Assembly: GCA_031460505.1 (NCBI GenBank)
Contig: JAVKTT010000006.1
Location: 66,732 to 130,731 of the forward strand
DNA length: 64,000 bases
Reading direction: 5' to 3'
DNA from: JAAYTL01 sp031460505
Lineage (GTDB): Bacteria > Bacillota > Clostridia > Tissierellales > Tissierellaceae
How positions within the stretch are numbered: the first letter of the stretch is position 1; each line of letters opens with the position of its first letter. Both the position numbers and the translations under genes were made by a program. This document shows positions 41,865-50,320 of the stretch, one piece after another. Under the pieces are notes generated by a model. That model searched no databases. It was not told the origin of the DNA and saw nothing but the letters and a program-made list of their open reading frames with translations.

Positions 41865-43274
41865 CTAAAATTTAAAATATATAAATGGATTAAAAGTATC
41901 ACCAATTAAAAACATTATTGATACACATATAATGCATACATAATATAAATCATTAAGTATATACCCAGCTGTGCTACTTTTTTTCTCAAAAGATTCAATA
42001 GTATTTTTTACAATTGGTGTGCTGCCTATTATTGCTAGAATAATATAAGGTAGAGAGTAGAATATATCTTGATAGTCAAGTAAAACTGTCCTCAATGATG
42101 TACTTTCATATATAAATAGAGTTCTTAGGACTTTTACCAATTGACTTAAATCCTCTATTCTAAATAAAGACCAGCCAATTAATATAAAAAATATAGCGTA
42201 AATATGTTTAAATACATTTGGAAATTTTGGTAATATATCTTTTAACAAATGTTTTTCTATTAACAATAAAACACCATAGTATAATCCCCATAAAATAAAG
42301 TTCCAGCTGGCTCCATGCCATAATCCTGTTAAAAACCAAACTATTAATATATTCCTAATGGCATTACTCCTATTCCCACCAAGAGGTATATATAGGTAAT
42401 CTCTAAACCAGGTACTTAATGATATATGCCACCTTCTCCAAAATTCTGTTATGCTTTTTGAAATATAAGGATAATTGAAATTCTCTAGGAAATTGAAACC
42501 TAAGATATGCCCTAATCCTATTGCCATATCACTATACCCAGAAAAATCATAGTAAATTTGAAAAGTATAGCAGATTAATGCTAACCATGTAAGGATAGTA
42601 CCAGGTCTACTAAATGTGTTATTAAAAATCGTATCAGCAATAAATCCCATTTGATTTGCAATAATTACTTTTTTGCCGAGTCCAATTATAAAACGTCTTA
42701 ATCCCTTTGCCGCAAGACTTATGGATTCTTTTCTGTTTTCTAACTCATCCTCAACTGTACTATATCGTACAATAGGTCCTGCAATAAGTTGTGGAAACAA
42801 TGTTACATATGTACCAAGTATAAGGAAACTTCTTTGTGCCTTTACATCTCCTCTATATACATCTATAGTATATGACATACTTTGAAAAGTATAAAAGCTT
42901 ATACCTATTGGTAAAGGCAAATTATGCGCTACTAATTGTGTACTTAATAAACTATTTATATTCGCAATCAGGAAATCATAATATTTGAAGAATCCCAAGA
43001 CTCCTAGGTTTATCATAAGGGACAAAGCTAAAAACATCTTTGCCATTTTAAAGTTTTCTTTATCCTTTTCTTTTTGTATTAACAATGAAAAACCAAAATT
43101 ATTTGAAATTGTAATCAACATTAGAACTATGTATATTGGTTCTCCCCAAGCATAAAAAATTAGTGAACTTATAAATAAAACAATGTTTTTTAGTTTGCGA
43201 TTTGGCATAAGAAAATATAGAAATAAAACTATTGGAAAAAATATTAATAAAAATGTAAGACTGGAAAATAGCAT
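41865..43274 (-). CDS. MBOAT family O-acyltransferase (AlgI/DltB type)
   Basis: The 469-residue protein has about 11 membrane segments and the MBOAT core: WRRWHISLSTWFRDYLYIPL (about 272-291) and LTGLWHGASWNFILWG (about 314-329), in which His319 is the expected active-site residue. AlgI and PatA-type enzymes move acetyl groups across the membrane to a polysaccharide acceptor, working with an extracellular DHHW/AlgX-type partner. That partner gene is immediately upstream, 9 bp away. Together they probably O-acetylate the surface polymer. Confidence 0.92.
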   Translation of the reverse strand: MLFSSLTFLLIFFPIVLFLYFLMPNRKLKNIVLFISSLIFYAWGEPIYIVLMLITISNNFGFSLLIQKEKDKENFKMAKMFLALSLMINLGVLGFFKYYDFLIANINSLLSTQLVAHNLPLPIGISFYTFQSMSYTIDVYRGDVKAQRSFLILGTYVTLFPQLIAGPIVRYSTVEDELENRKESISLAAKGLRRFIIGLGKKVIIANQMGFIADTIFNNTFSRPGTILTWLALICYTFQIYYDFSGYSDMAIGLGHILGFNFLENFNYPYISKSITEFWRRWHISLSTWFRDYLYIPLGGNRSNAIRNILIVWFLTGLWHGASWNFILWGLYYGVLLLIEKHLLKDILPKFPNVFKHIYAIFFILIGWSLFRIEDLSQLVKVLRTLFIYESTSLRTVLLDYQDIFYSLPYIILAIIGSTPIVKNTIESFEKKSSTAGYILNDLYYVCIICVSIMFLIGDTFNPFIYFKF

Positions 43275-43283
43275 AAAAACCTC

Positions 43284-44642
43284 CTAATCCTTAATTAAAA
43301 ATACGTCATTAGCATAGAAAAAGTAATAACCTGTAAATAAAACATTATCTATGTCATTTGACTCAACAAAATCACCAAAATCAAATTTCTTATCATAAGC
43401 TTTTTCATAATATCTTAGATCTACCAAATAAGTATTATTAAAATGAGATGCTATAAACTCATTAATAGGATTAGAAAAAGATTCTACAAATACTAGCATA
43501 TTTTCTTTATCGGGTTGGTTAAATCTATATTCTACAAGACCAAAATCTCCACCATTAGCAATACCATAATGATTTACACCTTTTTCTTTAGAAAAACGTC
43601 CTTCTACATATCTGCTTTTTGAACCATATGAACTCTTAGCCCCATTAATATATACTTCATGATGTGGCAACTCAGAAGTCAATACACTAAAGTCATCATA
43701 GGTATTAAAATCACTAATAGTTCTAGATTTAGAGCCATTGTATATGGCACCTTCAATTAAGTTAGTCTCTATGTCTAAAGTCTCCTCATCTTCTCCTTTT
43801 ACTAGCCAAATTATGTCTTGGTATCCTTTTAGTTGACCTTCTACGTCCCAGTGATGATCTGTCTTATAAAAGTACTTAGCATAATCAGAAGGTTTATTAA
43901 TATACAAAGCAGTTTTATTTATAGATGGATTAAGTTTATCAAAAAAAAGATTAACTAATTCGTGATCAATAATGCCGTTAATAAAATCAATATCTACGTC
44001 TGTTTCTATGTAATAACTATAATAAGATAATTCAGGATAATTTTCTACTAATTCATTGTAATTGGTAGCTTTTGATTCAAATAATGCATCTGCATCTTCA
44101 GTTGTTCTTTTTCGTACAATTAAATGCTGTGTGTCATCTATTTGAAAATACCCACTTCCCTTTGGAGTAATATCGATTTCAAAAGTAAGATTATCAGGCA
44201 ATCTTCCATTTGCTTTAAGGGCTTCTATGCGCTCAATTCTTTCTCTTTCTAATTTTTCCATTCTTTCTCTTTCTAAGCGTGTTTCCATATCTATTAGTTC
44301 TGATTGTGATATTGTGTTTATTTCATCTCCACTAGCTAAACTTGGTTTGCTTTTTTCAAAAGACTTTAGTACAGATACCATCATATCTAAATTATTATTT
44401 TTGATATTGTTATAAAACAATTTTACACGGTCACCATATATAATTTGGTCTGTTAACGCAATCTCCAAATCACTTTGATAATCAGTATCCAAAAAACTAT
44501 CTAACGAGAATTCAGGAAACCCAGCTAAAGCTCTATTTTCAATTATAGATTGCTCCTTTTCTCCCTTGACAACAGAACTTATTATTAATGTTAACATTAT
44601 TACTCCTACTAAAGACAAAAAAAGAAAGTCACGCTTCCTCAT
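43284..44642 (-). CDS. DHHW-family (AlgX/AlgJ-like) acetylation partner
   Basis: The protein has 452 residues from the ATG at 44642 (MRKRDFLFLS), after a GGGGGG site; an upstream ATG at 44684 would put that site inside the frame. A signal anchor spans about residues 8-28. A coiled basic/acidic segment (MERERIERIEALKANG-type, about 120-150) follows, and the SGNH-like DHHW motif is seen in YKTDHHWDVEGQL (about 255). The C-terminus contains VFVESFSNP where the nucleophilic Ser is expected. Such proteins complete transfer of the acetyl group delivered by the MBOAT partner. Confidence 0.85.
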   Translation of the reverse strand: MRKRDFLFLSLVGVIMLTLIISSVVKGEKEQSIIENRALAGFPEFSLDSFLDTDYQSDLEIALTDQIIYGDRVKLFYNNIKNNNLDMMVSVLKSFEKSKPSLASGDEINTISQSELIDMETRLERERMEKLERERIERIEALKANGRLPDNLTFEIDITPKGSGYFQIDDTQHLIVRKRTTEDADALFESKATNYNELVENYPELSYYSYYIETDVDIDFINGIIDHELVNLFFDKLNPSINKTALYINKPSDYAKYFYKTDHHWDVEGQLKGYQDIIWLVKGEDEETLDIETNLIEGAIYNGSKSRTISDFNTYDDFSVLTSELPHHEVYINGAKSSYGSKSRYVEGRFSKEKGVNHYGIANGGDFGLVEYRFNQPDKENMLVFVESFSNPINEFIASHFNNTYLVDLRYYEKAYDKKFDFGDFVESNDIDNVLFTGYYFFYANDVFLIKD

Positions 44643-44710
44643 ATGATCCCCCCTACTATGTAACATACAGTTCAAAGATATCACTAAAATATGGAAATTT
44701 CAAGAGATAT

Positions 44711-44763
44711 AAAAAAATAAATCTATAATTATATTCTTAGTATAATTATAGATTTATTTTTTT
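44711..44763. terminator. Terminator with a 23-bp perfect AT-rich stem after mazF
   Basis: Bases 44711-44733 are exactly complementary to 44741-44763 with a 7-nt loop; both outer ends are A or T runs of seven. It lies directly after the mazF stop codon and before the DHHW gene. Confidence 0.85.
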
Positions 44764-44775
44764 AATATGTAATAT

Positions 44776-45126
44776 TTACTTAAGAGACACAAGTCCTACG
44801 CTTATCTTTAGTGCATCATCTACGTACCTCATCATCTCTTCATCGAATCTGCCCACTTTTTCTCTTAGCCTTTTTTTATCTATAGTCCTGATTTGCTCTA
44901 ATAGAATTACTGAATCTTTAGGTAACCCATATTCTTGTCCTGTTATCTCTACATGTGTAGGTAATTTAGCCTTATTTATTTGAGATGTTATGGCTGCTAT
45001 AATAACAGTTGGACTGTACTTATTCCCAATGTCATTTTGGACTACTAGAACTGGTCTCACTCCCCCTTGTTCTGAACCTACTACTGGACTCAAATCAGCA
45101 TAGTACACATCACCCCTTTTAACCAT
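44776..45126 (-). CDS. ndoA: MazF/NdoA family endoribonuclease toxin
   Basis: The 116-residue protein is a near-complete MazF match: VKRGDVYYADLSPVVGSEQG (residues 2-21), GVRPVLVVQND with the catalytic Arg, IIAAITSQINKAKLPTHVEI with the conserved Thr-Ser, and EQIRTIDKKRLREKVG. B. subtilis NdoA cleaves single-stranded RNA at UACAU. The start ATG at 45126 shares its A with the antitoxin TGA stop (TGATG), so translation is coupled. The order alr, antitoxin, toxin equals the B. subtilis arrangement. Confidence 0.95.
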   Translation of the reverse strand: MVKRGDVYYADLSPVVGSEQGGVRPVLVVQNDIGNKYSPTVIIAAITSQINKAKLPTHVEITGQEYGLPKDSVILLEQIRTIDKKRLREKVGRFDEEMMRYVDDALKISVGLVSLK

Positions 45127-45362
45127 CACGTCGTATCACGTCCGGTTAAACGAATTTCATACTTACACAAATCTGTCATATCATCCTCAAGTCCAATTTC
45201 TGCAAGGGTTAGATTTATTTGACTCATCTCATAATATCCATTTCTTAAATTTTCATAGATATCCTTGACCCACTTATCTTTAAAGTAGCACTTAACACAT
45301 TCCATCATTGAATTTGGATCGCCATTAATACTTAAGACGGTGCCTTGGTCAACATCAATCAT
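45126..45362 (-). CDS. MazE/EndoAI-like antitoxin with a shortened N-terminus
   Basis: The 78-residue protein matches the EndoAI-type antitoxin over its C-terminal two thirds: NLRNGYYEMSQINLTLAEIG at residues 38-57 corresponds to the family's RRGYMEMAKINLN toxin-binding helix region. The usual N-terminal ribbon strand (a MxxSLP-like stretch before the first helix) is missing; the frame starts MIDVDQGTVLSINGD after a strong GGGGGTGG site. EndoAI is 93 residues. The loss may remove or alter ribbon-helix-helix DNA binding while keeping toxin neutralisation. The stop overlaps the toxin start. Confidence 0.8.
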   Translation of the reverse strand: MIDVDQGTVLSINGDPNSMMECVKCYFKDKWVKDIYENLRNGYYEMSQINLTLAEIGLEDDMTDLCKYEIRLTGRDTT

Positions 45363-45477
45363 AAATTTCCACCCCCGTTTCCAAGTAAATAGCTAAAATT
45401 TAGAAAAAGTAGTTTATACTCAATTATATATTGATTCTTTGATTCATGTCAACTGATTACCACGGTAAAATAATAAA

Positions 45478-46653
45478 TTATTCTACTGTATACTTATTTA
45501 CATGGATAAAGTTATCTCCTTTTATATATATCCTGGGAACTCTCTCTCCAATCATACATAGTAGTTCATAATTTATAGTACCCAATTTTTGAGCTAATTC
45601 TCCGACTTTTGGATAATTATTATCCCCATATCCAAATAATATTGCTTCATCACTACTATTTAATTCTTCAATATCTGTAACATCAACCATCAACTGATCC
45701 ATACATATATTACCCACTAAAGGAGCTTTTTTATCATTTATACAAACATAGGATTTTGATGATAATATTCTTGAATAACCATCTGCATATCCTATTGGCA
45801 ATGTAGCTATCTTTGATCTTCTATTAGTTATAAATGTCTGGCCATAGCCAATTCCTTCTCCTTCTTCTAACACTTTAATATTTGAGATGCCTGATTTTAG
45901 AGTCATTGCTGGTTTGATGTTTATCATGTCTTTATTCACAAACCCAGAGGGATAGTATCCATATAATATTATTCCTGGCCTAACCATATCTAATTTGTAT
46001 TCAGGTAAGTCTATAATTGTAGCAGAGTTAGCAGCATGTTTAATTGGAATATGTATATCTAAATTCTCCAATCTATCTATTACCCATTTAAACTTTTCAA
46101 ACTGTTTTTTTGTATGAGATTTATCTAAGTCATCTGCCATAGCAAAATGTGTAAACATACCTTCAACTTCAATATTAGGCAAATTTACTATTTTTATAAT
46201 ATCATTAATAGAATCCTCATATGGAATAAATCCTATTCTATTCATGCCTGTATCTATCTTTAAATGTATTTTTGCCACCTTACCTAGTCTTTTAGCTTCT
46301 TCTGATAGAAGTTTTGCATCTTCATATTTAAATATGGTCTGTGTTAAATTGTGTTTTAATAAATACGTATATTGACTTGGTGGAGTGTAATTTAATAGTA
46401 GAATTGGCGCTATTATGCCTGCCTTTCTTAAAGTTATTCCCTCAGATAAAATAGATACTCCAAGCCTATCAGCACCACTTTTTAAAAAAGTTTCTGAACA
46501 TGTTACTGCACCATGACCGTACGCATTACCTTTTACTATTGCCATTATCAATGTATCATTACCTACATGTTCTCTAATTTGTTGTATATTATTAGTCAAA
46601 TTATCTAAATTAATTTCTAATCTAACTGGTCTTATCTCCCTAAGTTGTTCCAT
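45478..46653 (-). CDS. alr: Alanine racemase
   Basis: This is a PLP enzyme making D-alanine for peptidoglycan. The 391-residue length is normal. The Schiff-base lysine is Lys41 in VKGNAYGHGA; the C-terminal beta-barrel carries the second catalytic base Tyr in LPIGYADGYSR. HFAMADD and GMNRIGF are also conserved. GAGGAG lies upstream of the ATG. It is followed 115 bp later by the mazEF-type pair and preceded by the LolA-like lipoprotein and acpS, as in B. subtilis. alr can serve growth or spores; only one copy is visible here. Confidence 0.97.
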   Translation of the reverse strand: MEQLREIRPVRLEINLDNLTNNIQQIREHVGNDTLIMAIVKGNAYGHGAVTCSETFLKSGADRLGVSILSEGITLRKAGIIAPILLLNYTPPSQYTYLLKHNLTQTIFKYEDAKLLSEEAKRLGKVAKIHLKIDTGMNRIGFIPYEDSINDIIKIVNLPNIEVEGMFTHFAMADDLDKSHTKKQFEKFKWVIDRLENLDIHIPIKHAANSATIIDLPEYKLDMVRPGIILYGYYPSGFVNKDMINIKPAMTLKSGISNIKVLEEGEGIGYGQTFITNRRSKIATLPIGYADGYSRILSSKSYVCINDKKAPLVGNICMDQLMVDVTDIEELNSSDEAILFGYGDNNYPKVGELAQKLGTINYELLCMIGERVPRIYIKGDNFIHVNKYTVE

Positions 46654-46666
46654 ATTAAAAATCTCC

Positions 46667-47251
46667 TCAAATTTCTTTAGTATAATTAAAATTTATATAT
46701 TCAATAATTACTCTTGTAATACCATCGCTATCCTTTATCTCCATTTTATAAGGTTCTAGGTTTTTCTTTTTCAAATATATTAATCTTTCATTGTTGTATT
46801 TATTTTTTTTATCTGGTGAATATTCAATAATATAATAATCATTTCCATCTATTTCTCGTTTTTCTATAGTTTTAACCGTATTCAGGTTTTCAAAGAAATT
46901 TGCCAATAAAACTCCTTTATCAAAATCCTTTACTGTTTTTAGTGATATCGATTGTCTAATACTTGCATGATTTAGAAAAATCTTATCATCCTTATATTCT
47001 ATTGTAATTCCTTGACTTTCAGCAGGCTCTAATATCTCCAATGAAATGACATCATTTCTTATGTATTTCTCTTTCATTTTATATATAGTTTCTTTGCTAT
47101 CATTGATTATTTTCATCTTTAACGTTGTTTCGTATCCTTCATTATCATTATATAATTTATCTATTTTCTCTATAATCTTTGTATCACTTGGAGTACATGA
47201 TAATAGTAAGATACTAAATAAAGTAATAATAAGAAATAGGAATCTTTTCAA
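46667..47251 (-). CDS. LolA/LolB-fold outer-leaflet lipoprotein (YdcC-like)
   Basis: The precursor has 194 residues from a TTG at 47251 that has AGAGGTG six bases before it. The signal peptide ends in the lipobox LLSC. The mature part has the half-barrel pattern of LolA-type lipoprotein-sorting domains (YETTLKMKI, ITIEYKDDKIFLNHASI, YYIIEYSPDKK, LEPYKMEIKDSDG). B. subtilis ydcC lies in the same place, between acpS and alr, and has a forespore or wall-related role that is not settled. Its stop is 14 bp from the alr start. Confidence 0.82.
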   Translation of the reverse strand: MKRFLFLIITLFSILLLSCTPSDTKIIEKIDKLYNDNEGYETTLKMKIINDSKETIYKMKEKYIRNDVISLEILEPAESQGITIEYKDDKIFLNHASIRQSISLKTVKDFDKGVLLANFFENLNTVKTIEKREIDGNDYYIIEYSPDKKNKYNNERLIYLKKKNLEPYKMEIKDSDGITRVIIEYINFNYTKEI

Positions 47252-47333
47252 TGATAACACCTCTCTATTCAAATAATATTTATTATTAATATATTATATT
47301 TATAAAGTGTATATTTAGAATAGAAAATTCCTA

Positions 47334-47711
47334 CTAAGGCTGATAATATCCTACCACAAAAGCAATAGCATAATCTCCATCATGAGAAATAGATAAATCA
47401 AATCTATTTATATCTAAAGTCTCTAATATAGGAGTTATTTTAGATGAAGGATTCACATGTGGTTTACCTTTATCATCATGAATTACCTCCATATCTTTCC
47501 AACCAACTTGTCCTATTCCAGTTCCTAAAGACTTGGATATTGCTTCCTTTGCTGCGTAGATACCAGCTACAGTCTTTGGATTACTTCCTTTTTTGATAAT
47601 ATGGTTTATTTCTTTTTCAGTAAAAATTCTATTAAAAAATAAATCCCTCTTATTATTCATCAGTTTTTCAATTCTACTAATTTGAACTATATCAACACCT
47701 GTTGTTATCAT
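47334..47711 (-). CDS. acpS: Holo-[acyl-carrier-protein] synthase
   Basis: AcpS transfers 4'-phosphopantetheine from CoA to apo-ACP. The 125-residue enzyme starts at ATG 47711 (MITTGVDIVQISRIEKL), six bases after GGAGGTTG; a longer reading to 47822 adds an unrelated hydrophobic extension. The two magnesium-binding signatures are present: GVDIVQISR with the Asp, and AAKEAISKSLGTGIG with the Glu. The C-terminal DLSISHDGDYAIAFV is also conserved. It lies upstream of the ydcC-like gene and alr in conserved order. Confidence 0.96.
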   Translation of the reverse strand: MITTGVDIVQISRIEKLMNNKRDLFFNRIFTEKEINHIIKKGSNPKTVAGIYAAKEAISKSLGTGIGQVGWKDMEVIHDDKGKPHVNPSSKITPILETLDINRFDLSISHDGDYAIAFVVGYYQP

Positions 47712-47799
47712 TATAAACAACCTCCACAAGGAATGTATTATATATATTATAGACCTGTAAAAAATAAATATCAACGATTTGCAGAAAAACACTATAATA

Positions 47800-47830
47800 A
47801 AAACCCTTAAGACCATTGTCAAAAGGGTTT
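47800..47830 (-). terminator. Terminator of the coat-protein genes
   Basis: AAACCCTT (47801-47808) and AAGGGTTT (47823-47830) form the stem; the minus-strand transcript continues as TTTATTATA. It lies just after the 47837-48127 gene. Confidence 0.75.
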
Positions 47831-47836
47831 AGTGAT

Positions 47837-48127
47837 TTATTTCATCGTAAAGTTTGTATTTGAATTTGATGTTGTTTTAGCTGATGATGATAATCCAGAT
47901 TTTATTTGTTGAATATCATTTTGGTTAGCTTGAGGAGCTGACTTATACCATCCTTTTTGTTCTGCCATTTGATATATTTGATATTGCATTTGTTCTGCTT
48001 CGTCTCTTAATGTTTGTAATGTTGATCTTAGTGTTTGGTTAGAACACTCTGTGATTGCGACTGTATAAGAACTTATACTTGCTTTGGCACCAGAAAGTAT
48101 ATCATTAACCATATCTTGATCTCTCAT
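47837..48127 (-). CDS. Spore coat protein, CotF-like
   Basis: The 96-residue protein is largely helical with the pattern of CotF-type spore coat proteins: QDMVNDILSGAKASISSYTVAI, LRSTLQTLRDEAEQMQYQI and MAEQKGWYKSAP. CotF-family proteins form four-helix bundles in the coat or inner spore layers of Bacillus and clostridia. The C-terminal tail is Gln, Ser and Asn-rich (SAKTTSNSNTNF). It is encoded 12 bp after a second, shorter relative. This is the main direct sign that the organism forms endospores. Confidence 0.85.
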   Translation of the reverse strand: MRDQDMVNDILSGAKASISSYTVAITECSNQTLRSTLQTLRDEAEQMQYQIYQMAEQKGWYKSAPQANQNDIQQIKSGLSSSAKTTSNSNTNFTMK

Positions 48128-48139
48128 TCTCTAATCCTC

Positions 48140-48346
48140 CTATAATGAATTTATAAAGTTAGTTGCTGTAGTCTTAGCATCTGTAGCTGATTGAGTAAAT
48201 AGTTGTTTGAATTGTGGATCTTGAATTTGATTTGAATAAAGATTGAATTTTTCGCTCATAGTTAAGTGTGCAGATGCAATTTCTTTAACACAATTTAATT
48301 CTTGACTTGTAAGATTATTTAGGTTGATTGTATTTTTCAATGCCAT
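48140..48346 (-). CDS. Small spore coat protein, CotF-related
   Basis: The 68-residue, mostly helical protein (LTSQELNCVKEIASAHLTM, KFNLYSNQIQDPQFKQLF) resembles the short CotF-associated proteins that are often encoded with CotF in clostridia. A strong AAGGAGG precedes the ATG. It pairs with the downstream 96-residue CotF-like protein, and the two probably form one mother-cell transcript; the upstream promoter was not identified. It is divergent from the acidic protein gene at 48490. Confidence 0.8.
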   Translation of the reverse strand: MALKNTINLNNLTSQELNCVKEIASAHLTMSEKFNLYSNQIQDPQFKQLFTQSATDAKTTATNFINSL

Positions 48347-48489
48347 AAAATGACCTCCTTATAATTTTTTCACACGATATTATTTTGTCTAAAAACACTA
48401 GTATTATTCAGGAATATAATTGTAAAACGTTAATGGAATATTTGTTTATTTTATGGTAAAACTATTCTTTATAAAAGGAGGTATTTTTT

Positions 48490-48741
48490 ATGAATAAAAG
48501 ATATGAAGATCATGATTATCCTTTTGATAACATTGAAGAGATGGATGAAGATGGATTCACGCATTTTTATGACAGTGAAGATTTACACAATACTGAATTC
48601 ATGAATACCAATGAAGTATATCCTCCTAGGGGAAGTTTTTTGAACATACCTACCAGTGAGTTTGCTTTACCTGGAGTTGAAGTAGAGGAGACCATAAAAG
48701 CTTTTAAAAAACTTAATGAATATGATACAAAACCAAAATAA
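48490..48741 (+). CDS. Small acidic protein of unknown function
   Basis: The 83-residue protein is strongly acidic in its first half (MNKRYEDHDYPFDNIEEM) and has the phrase LPGVEVEETIKAFKKLN near the C-terminus. It has no signal or membrane segment and no family was recognised. AAAAGGAGG gives a strong ribosome site and a good terminator follows, so it is a real gene. Its divergence from two coat-protein genes across 143 bp could hint at a sporulation role; that is conjecture. Confidence 0.75.
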   Translation: MNKRYEDHDYPFDNIEEMDEDGFTHFYDSEDLHNTEFMNTNEVYPPRGSFLNIPTSEFALPGVEVEETIKAFKKLNEYDTKPK

Positions 48742-48753
48742 TTAAATCAAGCT

Positions 48754-48784
48754 GAAATGTAGAGTACTTCTACATTTCATTTTT
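48754..48784 (+). terminator. Terminator of the small acidic protein gene
   Basis: GAAATGTAGA (48754-48763) and TCTACATTTC (48769-48778) form a 10-bp perfect stem with a 5-nt loop followed by ATTTTT. Confidence 0.88.
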
Positions 48785-48854
48785 ATGAGAATAGATTTCC
48801 CTTCTACAAATTAATTTGATACAATATTACTAAATAATGAATTGGAGGGATTTT

Positions 48855-50291
48855 ATGAGGTTTTTACTAGAAAAAGGCGGTAATGTCGAAGTTATATTAG
48901 TTTCAAATAATACTACATCACTTAGTAAGGGTAATGAGTTATTAGAATATCTTAAAGAAAAAGAGATTTTTAGCGGTAAGCTAAATCAAATCTATGGTGA
49001 TTTTTCACCAAATGGTGAAAATATTATTTTATTAGGATTAGGTGATGAAAATAAGTTAACATTTAATTCCTTTAGAACTGCTTTCTATAAAGTAGGTCAA
49101 AAACTTATGGAATATAAAATTGAAAGTGTAGGTTTAACTATACCTAAATTTGAGGGTCTCTGCTATAAGAAAACTATATCTGCAATAACAGAGGGTCTTC
49201 TTCAATCTGAATATACATATGATAAATATCTTAGTGAAAAGAAAACTAAACCTTGCGTTAAAGAAGTATATTTTGATGTATTGGAAGACAAGAAGGAAAA
49301 AGTTCTTGAGGCAATTAAGGAAACTGAAATTGTAGTTGAAGGAATATTTCTAACGAGAGATCTAGTTAACGAAAGACCAATGCACATGTATCCAGAAACA
49401 TTGGCTAATGCTGCAAAGGACAATCTAGAAGAGTTAGGTATAAAAGTTGATATATATGATAAAACAGGAATAGAAAAGCTTGGAATGAAAGCATTTCTTG
49501 CTGTATCAGAAGGTTCATCTAAAGAACCTCGCTTCTTTGTAATGACTTATACTGGAGATCCTGATTCAAAGGAAAAGATTGCATTAGTAGGCAAAGGCTT
49601 AACATATGATTCAGGTGGCTATTCACTTAAACCATCTACTAGTATGGATACTATGTTTACTGATATGGCAGGTTCAGCAACTGTAATTGGAGCATTAAAG
49701 GCAATTGCTAAAGCAAAATTAAAGAAAAATGTAGTTGGAGTTGTAGCAGCTTGTGAAAACTTGATTTCAGGCTCTGCTTATAAGAATGGTGATATTCTAG
49801 AATCTATGTCAGGTAAAACAATTGAAGTTTTAAATACTGATGCTGAAGGTAGACTTACTCTAGCTGATGCGTTATGGTATGCTGCAACAGAAGTAAAAGC
49901 TGATAAGATTATAGATCTTGCTACATTAACAGGAGCATGTGTCGTTGCATTAGGCAGCTTAACTACTGGTGCAATTACTAATGATGAGAAACTAATGAAT
50001 GATGTTAAAGAAGCTGCAGAATTGTCAGGTGAATATGTATGGCAACTTCCATCACATCCTGAATATAGAGAACTAATTAAAGGTGATTTCGGGGATGTAA
50101 AAAACTCTGCTGGAAGAGGTGCAGGAACAATTACTGCAGGCTTATTCCTAGAAGAATTTGTTAATGAAGTACCGTGGGTACATTTAGATATTGCTGGTAC
50201 AGCTTATGATACTAAAGCTACAGGATATTTACCTAAAGGTGCTACTGGGATGCATGTAAAAACTTTATTTAATCTAATTAAAAATATGTAA
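48855..50291 (+). CDS. Leucyl aminopeptidase (M17)
   Basis: The 478-residue cytosolic di-metal aminopeptidase starts at ATG 48855, five bases after GGAGGG (an ATG at 48837 lies before that site). The N-terminal non-catalytic domain is followed by the catalytic domain with KGLTYDSGGYSLKPS near residue 255, DMAGSA, and the family signature NTDAEGRLTLADAL near 335, plus GALTGACVVALG-like sequence. It hydrolyses N-terminal residues of peptides and releases Cys from Cys-Gly. It stands alone with its own terminator. Confidence 0.94.
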   Translation: MRFLLEKGGNVEVILVSNNTTSLSKGNELLEYLKEKEIFSGKLNQIYGDFSPNGENIILLGLGDENKLTFNSFRTAFYKVGQKLMEYKIESVGLTIPKFEGLCYKKTISAITEGLLQSEYTYDKYLSEKKTKPCVKEVYFDVLEDKKEKVLEAIKETEIVVEGIFLTRDLVNERPMHMYPETLANAAKDNLEELGIKVDIYDKTGIEKLGMKAFLAVSEGSSKEPRFFVMTYTGDPDSKEKIALVGKGLTYDSGGYSLKPSTSMDTMFTDMAGSATVIGALKAIAKAKLKKNVVGVVAACENLISGSAYKNGDILESMSGKTIEVLNTDAEGRLTLADALWYAATEVKADKIIDLATLTGACVVALGSLTTGAITNDEKLMNDVKEAAELSGEYVWQLPSHPEYRELIKGDFGDVKNSAGRGAGTITAGLFLEEFVNEVPWVHLDIAGTAYDTKATGYLPKGATGMHVKTLFNLIKNM

Positions 50292-50297
50292 TTAAAT

Positions 50298-50320
50298 AAG
50301 AGAGGCTAAGCCTCTCTTTT
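50298..50320. terminator. Shared terminator of the aminopeptidase and pyrophosphatase genes
   Basis: AAGAGAGGC (50298-50306) and GCCTCTCTT (50310-50318) make a 9-bp stem followed by TTTT. It lies between convergent stop codons and has an A run on its other side. Confidence 0.88.

Noticed and set aside
47712..47822. N-terminal extension of AcpS
   Set aside because: The extension is hydrophobic and unlike any AcpS; a strong ribosome site precedes the ATG at 47711, which starts the conserved sequence.
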